From positions 1-5,012 of the forward strand of contig NZ_CAKVKB010000191.1 in NCBI RefSeq assembly GCF_934754915.1: a DNA stretch of 5,012 nucleotides, in the 5' to 3' direction. Shown piece by piece: positions 1 to 4,980 of the stretch. The position numbers and the translations under genes were made by a program. The stretch's first letter is position 1. Every line of letters begins with the position of its first letter. The notes under the pieces are model-generated. The model was not told the origin of the DNA and did no database searches. It worked only from the letters and a program-made list of their open reading frames with translations. Origin of the DNA: an uncultured Clostridium sp. Its GTDB lineage: Bacteria; Bacillota; Clostridia; Clostridiales; Clostridiaceae.

Positions 1-1
1 T

Positions 2-30
2 AGTATATCACCTGTTTCAACATCTGTCAA
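2..30 (-). promoter_or_regulatory. Strong sigma-A promoter firing leftward out of the window (stable-RNA-like)
   Basis: On the minus strand a perfect -35 box TTGACA (25-30) is separated by exactly 17 bp from a -10 box TATACT (2-7), which is preceded by a TG one base upstream (extended -10). The bases upstream of the -35 (about 31-60) are A-rich on this strand, like an UP element. Such near-consensus promoters in clostridia typically drive rRNA or tRNA operons; that identity is inferred because the transcript lies outside the window. The promoter points away from all genes seen here. Confidence 0.72.
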
Positions 31-96
31 CAACTTTTTCAAACTTTTTTCTTTAGCTTTCTAAGCTTTACTTTAAGTTTAATTTGTTATTTACTT

Positions 97-135
97 CTGT
101 CAGCGACGTGTCTTATCTTAACATTTCACTGACAG
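97..135 (-). other. Stem-loop upstream of the left-edge promoter
   Basis: Read on the minus strand, CTGTCAGTGA (135-126) can pair with TCGCTGACAG (106-97) as a 10-bp stem around a 19-nt loop. Seven outer pairs are perfect on both strands. The eighth is a U-G wobble only in minus-strand RNA, followed by two more Watson-Crick pairs, which favours an RNA structure on the minus strand. It is GC-richer than its surroundings. No U-run follows it, so it is not a typical intrinsic terminator. It could belong to a leader transcribed from a promoter further upstream. Function unknown. Confidence 0.42.
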
Positions 136-139
136 TTTA

Positions 140-167
140 ATCATATACACAATTATCATTTTTACAA
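140..167 (-). promoter_or_regulatory. Possible weaker upstream promoter
   Basis: On the minus strand a TTGTAA (162-167) lies 16 bp before TATGAT (140-145), a 4/6 and a 5/6 match to the sigma-A boxes. If active, it would be a second, upstream promoter in tandem with the strong one at the left edge, and its transcript would contain the stem-loop at 97-135. Chance matches of this quality are common in such AT-rich DNA, so support is weak. Confidence 0.25.
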
Positions 168-254
168 TTTATTTTTAAATTACTCGAGTTTTATCAATAT
201 ATCTAATATAAACTATTAGTGATACGCCCGGAATAGTATTCAGTAATATTACAT

Positions 255-737
255 CTAATTGTCCTTCAATTTAAAAGCAATATTTTCTCTTAGCTTTAAT
301 AAATATATATAATTCTCAATATTAGTATTTATAATGGAAACAATTAATATATTGTCTGTTATAACATCCAATATATTTTCACTACTTATACTTTTATCAA
401 CCGCCATAGCTTTATTTCCATCAACAACCATCATTAACTTATCTTCTGTTGATTTTACTTTTTCATCAATATAAGTATATAGTTTATCAATTTGAAGCTC
501 TTCTGTATTACACTCATTTAATGAAACAACAGTAATTCTTACCCCTCTTTGAGATGCTTCCATAAATTCATTTTTAAATTTTTCCAAATTAATATTTGTA
601 CTTAGATAAATTTCTTTTTTAGCATTTAAAATTAATTCTTTTGCCTTATTAATCATATCTCCCTCTCCTTTTAATTTACTATCTACACTGACAGTTTCAT
701 TTGAACTTTTATTATTACTTGTTGCAACTTCTTCCAT
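255..737 (-). CDS. TrmB-type effector (PLD-like) domain protein without helix-turn-helix; likely 3' half of a split gene
   Basis: The 160-residue product resembles the C-terminal sugar-binding/effector domain of TrmB-family transcriptional regulators. Residues 27-75 hold the characteristic start (INKAKELI, KKEIYLSTN, then ASQRGVRITVVSLN). Residues 100-114 give the central strand pair (KLMMVVDGNKAMAV), and 128-149 form the closing strand and helix ending in YIYLLKL. Full-length TrmB proteins have about 100 more N-terminal residues with a winged helix; none is present here or directly upstream. The start at 737 lacks a Shine-Dalgarno sequence. It is in the same frame as the upstream IIB gene, separated only by TAG and one serine codon, and residues 1-26 look like the TrmB linker. 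A better-supported start is the ATG at 656 (133 residues), which has AAGGAG eight bases upstream. The stop is TAG. Best read as the 3' part of an interrupted IIB-TrmB gene, or as a free effector domain made by reinitiation. The domain call rests on pattern recognition without a profile search. Confidence 0.6.
   Translation of the reverse strand: MEEVATSNNKSSNETVSVDSKLKGEGDMINKAKELILNAKKEIYLSTNINLEKFKNEFMEASQRGVRITVVSLNECNTEELQIDKLYTYIDEKVKSTEDKLMMVVDGNKAMAVDKSISSENILDVITDNILIVSIINTNIENYIYLLKLRENIAFKLKDN
654..670 (-). promoter_or_regulatory. Internal ribosome binding site and alternative start for the TrmB-like domain
   Basis: On the minus strand AAGGAG (670-665) is followed by a second purine-rich block and an ATG at 656-654 with 8-nt spacing. 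This is far better than anything in front of the ATG at 737. Starting here would give exactly the PLD-like effector domain (133 residues, beginning MINKAKEL). The purines also encode a Lys-Gly-Glu-Gly stretch of the linker, so the match could be a by-product of coding. Confidence 0.38.
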
Positions 738-740
738 TGA

Positions 741-1205
741 CTACTTTTCTAATTCTTCTATTATTTCTTTTCTTCCTTCATTAAAATCTTCCCTTGCTCC
801 TTCACATTCTATTTGTTTAATTATTGATTCACTGTCCATTTGAATTTCTCTATCACCTTCTTTCCTATCTTCCATTCTTTCTATAGCACCTAATCGAATT
901 TTTTCTTTTAAATTTATTGCAAATTCAAGTATTGCATCACCATCCATTAACCCGTATTCTTTCATGCCAATCACTCCACTGGCAATTCCCATTGAATCGC
1001 ATCTTTCTTTAATCTTCTCTAACTTATATCCAATTTGTGGTCCCAACAATACAACATCTTCTTTGCTTATTTGTGTAAATAACTCCTCTTCTTGCACCGC
1101 TTTAATATCTATATCTATTTCTTTAAGTTTTGCTGCATCTTTAACTTTTTCTAATATAACTGTACTTAACATTCCAGAAACACATAATAATTTAATGTTT
1201 AACAT
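741..1205 (-). CDS. PTS lactose/cellobiose-type EIIB domain protein with charged C-terminal linker
   Basis: Residues 1-104 match the small cytoplasmic IIB domain of the lactose/chitobiose (cellobiose) PTS family. This domain takes phosphate from IIA onto a cysteine and passes it to the sugar bound by IIC. Visible marks are C8 in the position of the phosphorylated cysteine, the following loop CVSGMLST (family usually CSAGMSTS), VVLLGPQIGY at 51-60, and EYGLMDGDAIL at 83-93. The loop keeps C, G and M but has Leu where the family usually has Ser. Typical IIB proteins end near residue 105. This one continues with about 50 highly charged residues resembling the linker/coil of TrmB regulators, then stops at TAG in frame with the next coding segment. 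The start has GGGGGG as a purine-rich ribosome binding site 9 bases upstream. No IIA or IIC gene is nearby, so a regulatory or sensory role is more likely than sugar transport (inference). Confidence 0.72.
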   Translation of the reverse strand: MLNIKLLCVSGMLSTVILEKVKDAAKLKEIDIDIKAVQEEELFTQISKEDVVLLGPQIGYKLEKIKERCDSMGIASGVIGMKEYGLMDGDAILEFAINLKEKIRLGAIERMEDRKEGDREIQMDSESIIKQIECEGAREDFNEGRKEIIEELEK

Positions 1206-1339
1206 TGATAAAATCCCCCCATAATTTATTTTTATAATATAAAATATCTACACTACACTCCCTAAATGTAAATGTATTCAAAACAAATTATTTTTTAATA
1301 TTAACCTCATATACCTTAACAATTTAAAGATTAATTAAC

Positions 1340-1353
1340 CCATATTTATATGG
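1340..1353. promoter_or_regulatory. Small dyad (CCATAT-N2-ATATGG) in the leader region of the IIB gene
   Basis: Two perfect 6-bp half-sites lie around a 2-bp centre, about 135 bp upstream of the IIB start. This could be an operator for a dimeric regulator, but no known consensus is recognised. The rest of 1206-1409 holds no gene and no convincing promoter. The best minus-strand candidate is TTTACA (1267-1272) with GATATT 18 bp further on (1243-1248), which is weak. Confidence 0.22.
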
Positions 1354-1409
1354 TAATTCTTTTTTTCATTATTTTACAATACATTTTTAAATCCTTTTAA
1401 CTTGCACTA

Positions 1410-1464
1410 AAAAAGAACATCTATATTCTCATTTCCTAATAATAAAAATATAGATGTTCTTTTT
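1410..1464 (-). terminator. Intrinsic terminator of the methyltransferase gene
   Basis: A perfect 18-bp inverted repeat has arms at 1447-1464 and 1410-1427 around a 19-nt loop. On the minus strand the second arm ends in GTTCTTTTT, giving the U-run. The first arm begins inside the stop codon of the methyltransferase (TAA at 1465-1463), so termination is tightly coupled to the gene end. The run of A/T at both ends also makes it potentially bidirectional, but no plus-strand gene approaches it. Confidence 0.85.
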
Positions 1465-2395
1465 AAACACAAATACTAATATATCTTTTAAATTTACCTT
1501 TACATACCTTTGCAGTATTTATTATAGTAAATCCCGATTTTTTTATTACATCACTCATATCTTCAAATGTTACTATCACTAACTTTTGTGCTATTTTTCT
1601 AGAATGTTCTATTATAGCAATTTGATTTTCTCGTGATATAGGAGTAAATAAACCATATGGCATATCTATTATTGCTGTATCAAATCTATCATTTATTGTT
1701 GTCATATCTCCATTTGTGATAACATTTCTATATCCAAAAAATTCAAGATTCTTTTGTGCATTATTAGCTATATTTTCATTTAGTTCCCATCCACAAACAT
1801 CAATCCCCATAGATAATGCTTCAATAATTACTGTTCCAATTCCACAACAAGGATCAATAAGCTTCTGTTCTACATTATTACCAACTGCTATATTAACTAA
1901 TGCCCTTGCTACTCTCAGACTTAAAGAATTTGAATATGAGTATGGCTTATTATCATGTATATGCCATTCAAAATCATTTTTTTCATACTCTCCAAATATC
2001 CATTTGTCACCTACTTTACTTAATCCTAATGTAATTTCAGGATTATACATTTCTGCTTCTCCATCTATAATCAATCCTATTTCTCTTATACTTTTTAATC
2101 TATTTTCATAATTAACATCATTGCTCCCACTTTTTACGTAACATACTTTAAATTTTTCATATGATAATTTATCTCTATTTATATTATTTAGTATTTTCTC
2201 TAAAGAATCCTCTTCATACACTATCTTTATTACTTCTTTTAAAAAAGGGCTTCTTGATGGATTAACATATATTTTTGAAAAAAATCGTTTTTCTTGTGGT
2301 GTTAAATTAAAAAATGATTTAATTTCCATAAAGCATAACTCTTCTTCAAATTCTCTATTATAATTTATTACATAAAAATATCCCCTATAATTCAT
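1463..2395 (-). CDS. TRM11/UPF0020-type SAM-dependent RNA methyltransferase (putative)
   Basis: A 310-residue Rossmann-fold methyltransferase of the putative RNA methylase (UPF0020/TRM11-like) class, which methylates exocyclic amino groups of RNA bases such as tRNA guanosine-N2. The lead-in is NKPYSYSNSLSLRVARALVN (149-168). Motif I is DPCCGIGT (181-188), the SAM ribose-binding acid is E204 in GWELN, and D230 is a motif III acid. DMPYG (244-248) is the catalytic motif IV, where the family consensus is D/N-P-P-Y. The N-terminal 150 residues are the substrate-recognition part and are shorter than in archaeal THUMP-containing Trm11. The substrate cannot be told from sequence; annotation as a DNA methylase is less likely because no target-recognition domain or restriction partner is present. 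The ATG is the only start possible between the upstream in-frame TAG (2401-2399) and the conserved N-terminus. Its ribosome binding site AAGGAG (2416-2411) sits 15 bases away, which is unusually far. A terminator-like hairpin directly precedes that site. Confidence 0.8.
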   Translation of the reverse strand: MNYRGYFYVINYNREFEEELCFMEIKSFFNLTPQEKRFFSKIYVNPSRSPFLKEVIKIVYEEDSLEKILNNINRDKLSYEKFKVCYVKSGSNDVNYENRLKSIREIGLIIDGEAEMYNPEITLGLSKVGDKWIFGEYEKNDFEWHIHDNKPYSYSNSLSLRVARALVNIAVGNNVEQKLIDPCCGIGTVIIEALSMGIDVCGWELNENIANNAQKNLEFFGYRNVITNGDMTTINDRFDTAIIDMPYGLFTPISRENQIAIIEHSRKIAQKLVIVTFEDMSDVIKKSGFTIINTAKVCKGKFKRYISICV

Positions 2396-2420
2396 ATACT
2401 ATAAAATCATCTCCTTAAAA

Positions 2421-2471
2421 AATATACTCCCCTTATAGCAATTTAATTCACTGCTATAAAAAGAGTATATT
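2421..2471 (-). terminator. Terminator-like hairpin directly ahead of the methyltransferase ribosome binding site
   Basis: On the minus strand a 20-bp stem forms from arms at 2471-2452 and 2440-2421 with an 11-nt loop. It consists of 9 perfect outer pairs, three U-G wobbles (UUU against GGG) and 8 perfect inner pairs. It is followed by a run of U that leads into AAGGAG. The three middle positions are mismatched (C/A) on the plus strand, so the structure favours minus-strand RNA. It may terminate transcription from the 60-residue gene upstream, or act as an attenuator in the methyltransferase leader. A possible -10 (TATACT at 2464-2469) overlaps the first arm but has no good -35. Confidence 0.6.
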
Positions 2472-2533
2472 AAAAATCAATACACATAATGTTAAAATAT
2501 TTAATTTAAAATTCAGAATTCATATTAATCCTG

Positions 2534-2562
2534 CCTATAACATTATTTATTAATCCAAACAA
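2534..2562 (-). promoter_or_regulatory. Possible promoter for the methyltransferase gene
   Basis: On the minus strand TTGTTT (2557-2562) lies 17 bp before TATAGG (2534-2539), which has a TG one base upstream (extended -10). If used, the leader would be about 130 nt and would include the hairpin at 2421-2471. A 9-bp inverted repeat (2486-2494 with 2538-2546) overlaps the -10. Box matches are only moderate. Confidence 0.27.
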
Positions 2563-2581
2563 CAAAACTTACCATAAAATA

Positions 2582-2764
2582 TTATTTGCTTTCTGAAATA
2601 ATTTTTTTTAGTTTATTCTGAACAAGCCAAAGCTTTTTTTGCTTTCTGTTATATGCAACCAATCTATTTTTATTGGACTTACTTTCATCCATTATTTTTA
2701 TATATTCTGCATCTGCAATTTTTAATGCATCTTCTATTACTAAAAGTTCCTCCTTAGTAAACAT
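2582..2764 (-). CDS. Small helical protein of unknown function (60 aa)
   Basis: I do not recognise a named family. The product is entirely compatible with two alpha helices: an acidic amphipathic helix at about 3-26 (TKEELLVIEDALKIADAEYIKIMD), then a lysine-rich helix at about 32-58 containing a single Trp (W46). It has no cysteine, signal peptide or membrane segment. The opening TKEEL-x5-ALKIA pattern occurs in many small cytoplasmic proteins of Firmicutes and their phages, which suggests a conserved but uncharacterised protein. Reality as a gene is supported by a strong ribosome binding site (GGAGGAG, 2776-2770, about 7 bases from the ATG), by its own extended -10 promoter upstream, and by a TAA stop. 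It is transcribed between the zinc-ribbon gene and the methyltransferase, with 113 bp and 186 bp gaps. Confidence 0.68.
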   Translation of the reverse strand: MFTKEELLVIEDALKIADAEYIKIMDESKSNKNRLVAYNRKQKKLWLVQNKLKKIISESK

Positions 2765-2805
2765 AATATCTCCTCCATTTACTAATTCTTAATTTTCATA
2801 ACATA

Positions 2806-2833
2806 ATTATATCATATAATTTATAATTGTCTG
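2806..2833 (-). promoter_or_regulatory. Promoter of the 60-residue gene
   Basis: On the minus strand there is a perfect -10 TATAAT (2806-2811) with TG one base upstream (extended -10). Sixteen bp before it is CAGACA (2828-2833), a 4/6 match to the -35 box. The predicted start of transcription is about 35-40 bases ahead of the coding region. No convincing terminator is seen between the zinc-ribbon gene and this promoter, only a T-run at about 2853-2858 without a stable stem. Confidence 0.55.
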
Positions 2834-2877
2834 AAATTTAAACCAATAAAATAAAAAAGCAACTAACTCAATTTAAA

Positions 2878-3216
2878 TTATAACTTTTTAACAAATTCAG
2901 ATTTTAAACTCATAGCTCCAAATCCATCAATTTTACAATCTATATTGTGATCTCCATCAACCAGACGTATATTCTTAACTTTTGTACCTTTCTTTAATGC
3001 AGAAGAAGCACCTTTTACCTTAAGATCCTTTATCACTATTACAGAATCTCCATCTTTTAATATGTTCCCATTTGAATCCTTAACAATTAACTCATCTGAA
3101 GATTCATTTTCATTTCCCATAGTCCATTCATGAGCACACTCTGGACATATTAATAGACTTCCATCTTCATAAGTATATTCTGAATCACATTTTGGACAAT
3201 TAGGTAATTTATCCAT
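2878..3216 (-). CDS. yjdM: PhnA/YjdM-family zinc-ribbon protein
   Basis: This 112-residue protein has the full layout of the YjdM family (historically PhnA of the alkylphosphonate locus). An N-terminal zinc ribbon has C7-P-K-C10 and C24-P-E-C27 as the four metal ligands, followed by HEW (29-31). An acidic spacer leads to the C-terminal SH3-like beta domain (about 43-112) with VKDSNGNILKDGDSV and KVKGASSALKKGT. Length is normal for the family, and it is cytoplasmic. The family name is misleading: E. coli YjdM is not required for phosphonate use, and it should not be confused with the unrelated phosphonoacetate hydrolase also called PhnA. No phosphonate genes are nearby, so its biochemical role remains unknown. 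The start is supported by GGAGG (3230-3226) 9 bases upstream. The 107-bp gap to the symporter gene has no clear terminator and only poor promoter matches (for example TTGTTA, 15 bp, GATAAT), so read-through from the symporter is possible. Confidence 0.88.
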   Translation of the reverse strand: MDKLPNCPKCDSEYTYEDGSLLICPECAHEWTMGNENESSDELIVKDSNGNILKDGDSVIVIKDLKVKGASSALKKGTKVKNIRLVDGDHNIDCKIDGFGAMSLKSEFVKKL

Positions 3217-3323
3217 AATTCATTTCCTCCATTCGTTATGTTATCTTAATATATTTTGTACTCCTTATATTATCATAACCATATTATATTAACAAATTTG
3301 CAATTTAATATATCAAAAATTTA

Positions 3324-4760
3324 TTAAGCTTCTGCTCTTATAACATCAGTATTATTTTTCTTTTCAGCTTTTTCAGCTTCAATAACTCTTTGAAACTCCT
3401 TAACATCCTTTGCTATTACTCCACTCAACGCCAATAAAGATATTAAATTAGGAATAGCCATTAATCCATTCATTACATCTGAGAAGTTCCAAACAAGCTG
3501 TAAAGTAGTTGTTGCACCAATATATGAAACCAATGAAAATACTATTCTATATATTATGCAGTATTTAGGTTTCTTTACAAGATACTCAAAAGCCTTTTCG
3601 CCATGATATTCCCATCCTATTATTGTTGAAAATGCAAACAATGTAATTCCTATACTTACAAGAATTCCTCCAGCTTTCCCTAAAACTGTTGAAAATGCTA
3701 ATATTGTAAGTGCTGACCCAGTAACAAATTCCCCTGAAGCATCTACTGTTCCAAGAACTCCTGAACTTGCTATTGCAAGACCTGTTATTGTACATACTAC
3801 TATAGTATCAAAAAAAGTACCAGTCATATTAATATACCCTTGACGTACTGGATTATCAGTAGTTGCTGCAGCTGCTGTTATTGCTGCTGATCCAAGTCCT
3901 GCTTCATTTGAAAATACACCTCTTGCAACTCCCCACCTCAATGACTGCATCATACTAACCATTATTGTACCGCCAACACCACCAGCTACTGCATGTGGAT
4001 TAAATGCCATGGAAAAAATTTGTACCAATCCATTTGGTAAATTTGTTATGTTGCCTATTATAACTACTAATCCTCCAATAACATAAAATACTGCCATTCC
4101 CGGAACTACAACCTGTGAAACTCTTGAAATATTCTTTATTCCTCCAACAATTATTAAAAGAGCTAAAACAGTTATAACAACACCTGTTGCATAAACAGGA
4201 ATTGTGAATGTCTCATTTAATGCAGATGCTATTGAATTTGCCTGTGTTAAATTTCCTATTCCAAATGAAGCAAGCACCGTAAAAAGTGCAAATAAAAACC
4301 CCATAATGTTGCCAATTTTCTTATTCTTAAATGCATGTTTCATTGTATACATAGGACCACCAGACATTTCCCCATTTTCATTTACCATTCTATATTTAAT
4401 AGCAAGCATACATTCAGCAAATTTTGATGACAATCCAAAACAAGCTGAAATCCACATCCAAACTAATGCTCCAGGGCCTCCAAGAATCATTGCTGTTGCA
4501 ACACCAACAATATTACCAGTTCCTATTGTTGCTGCTAAAGCAGTCATTAATGCAGAAAAGGGAGAAATATCACCACTGCCTCTCTTCTTAGTTCTTGCTT
4601 CACGACTAAGAACACTTTTTAATGCATATCCAAGATTTCTCCATGTTAAAAATCTTAATCTAAAAGTCAAGAATATACCTGTACCAACTAATAAAACCAG
4701 CATTATTGGGCCCCAAACTATATCATCTATTCTTGATATTATATTTGAAAAAATCTCCAT
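3324..4760 (-). CDS. AGCS-family sodium:alanine/glycine symporter
   Basis: A 478-residue integral membrane carrier of the alanine-or-glycine:cation symporter family, which imports small neutral amino acids with Na+ (some members use H+). Family marks in order are: first membrane helix at about 13-34; SPFSALMTALAATIGTGNIVG (66-86), the broken helix of the binding site; GGPMYTM (134-140); GVFSNEAGLGSA (281-292), the second signature; GTFFDTIVVCTITG (314-327); and GWEYHGEKA (382-390). Ten to eleven hydrophobic segments are visible, ending near residue 450. A short charged cytoplasmic tail rich in Glu, Lys and Ala follows. Length is normal and no interruption is seen. Homologues are named agcS, alsT or dagA, and substrate (Ala, Gly or Gln) cannot be fixed from the sequence. 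The start is clear: AAGGAGG (4775-4769) lies 8 bases from the ATG. A promoter and a terminator-like hairpin precede it, suggesting control of the leader transcript. Confidence 0.95.
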   Translation of the reverse strand: MEIFSNIISRIDDIVWGPIMLVLLVGTGIFLTFRLRFLTWRNLGYALKSVLSREARTKKRGSGDISPFSALMTALAATIGTGNIVGVATAMILGGPGALVWMWISACFGLSSKFAECMLAIKYRMVNENGEMSGGPMYTMKHAFKNKKIGNIMGFLFALFTVLASFGIGNLTQANSIASALNETFTIPVYATGVVITVLALLIIVGGIKNISRVSQVVVPGMAVFYVIGGLVVIIGNITNLPNGLVQIFSMAFNPHAVAGGVGGTIMVSMMQSLRWGVARGVFSNEAGLGSAAITAAAATTDNPVRQGYINMTGTFFDTIVVCTITGLAIASSGVLGTVDASGEFVTGSALTILAFSTVLGKAGGILVSIGITLFAFSTIIGWEYHGEKAFEYLVKKPKYCIIYRIVFSLVSYIGATTTLQLVWNFSDVMNGLMAIPNLISLLALSGVIAKDVKEFQRVIEAEKAEKKNNTDVIRAEA

Positions 4761-4782
4761 AAATAACTCCTCCTTAAAAATA

Positions 4783-4839
4783 AAAATCCATAATAATAGA
4801 ACAGATAAAGAACCTCTTTGTTCTATTATTATGGATTTT
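4783..4839 (-). terminator. Terminator-like hairpin in the leader of the symporter gene
   Basis: A perfect 20-bp inverted repeat (4783-4802 with 4820-4839) encloses 17 nt. Five further inner pairs are possible (AAAGA with TCTTT around a 3-nt loop). On the minus strand the stem ends in GGATTTTTATTTTT, a U-rich tail that runs directly into the AAGGAGG of the symporter. It lies between the predicted promoter (4867-4895) and the gene, so it would be part of the symporter's own 5' leader and could act as an attenuator. Alternatively it is simply a terminator for transcripts arriving from upstream. It is almost equally suited to stop plus-strand transcripts. Confidence 0.72.
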
Positions 4840-4866
4840 CTTATTTCATGTATTTAATTACTTAAA

Positions 4867-4895
4867 AGTATAGCACTTTTTTACAATAAGGTAAA
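4867..4895 (-). promoter_or_regulatory. Promoter of the symporter gene
   Basis: On the minus strand TTTACC (4890-4895, 4/6) is 17 bp from TATACT (4867-4872, 5/6), which has TG one base upstream (extended -10). Transcription would start near 4860, giving a leader of about 100 nt that contains the hairpin at 4783-4839. No riboswitch or T-box consensus is recognised in that leader. Confidence 0.55.
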
Positions 4896-4980
4896 TATTT
4901 TTACTCATTTACTATTTATTTCTCATAAATTAATATAACTATAATAGTGCATTTTTACTTGAATAATTTTACAGTTGAAT

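Noticed and set aside
182..189. Palindrome ACTCGAGT as a regulator site
   Set aside because: An eight-base palindrome alone is expected by chance and has no supporting context.
212..237. Weak inverted repeat ACTATT/AATAGT after the TrmB-like gene as a terminator
   Set aside because: Only six A/T-rich pairs around a 14-nt loop and no clean U-run; too weak to call, so no terminator is assigned to that gene.
964..1224. Open frame of 86 codons on the plus strand
   Set aside because: Antisense to the IIB coding region with no start signal; a shadow.
1716..2111. Open frame of 131 codons on the plus strand
   Set aside because: Antisense to the methyltransferase motifs; low-complexity translation; a shadow.
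2878..3216. Phosphonoacetate hydrolase or phosphonate catabolism role for the PhnA-named protein
   Set aside because: The sequence is a small zinc-ribbon protein, unrelated to the hydrolase, and no phosphonate genes are adjacent.
3217..3323. Terminator between the symporter and zinc-ribbon genes
   Set aside because: Only a 5-bp dyad (AAATT around TGC) is found, with no stable stem followed by a T-run on the minus strand.
3586..3795. Open frame of 69 codons on the minus strand
   Set aside because: Lies inside the symporter gene in another frame and translates to a Ser/Asn/Arg-rich sequence; a shadow.
4204..4857. Open frame of 217 codons on the plus strand
   Set aside because: It is antisense to the clearly conserved symporter gene, its translation has no family character, and it has no ribosome binding site; it is a shadow.
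4761..4860. Glycine riboswitch or T-box in the symporter leader
   Set aside because: The leader is too short and lacks the conserved core bases of either class; only the hairpin is visible.
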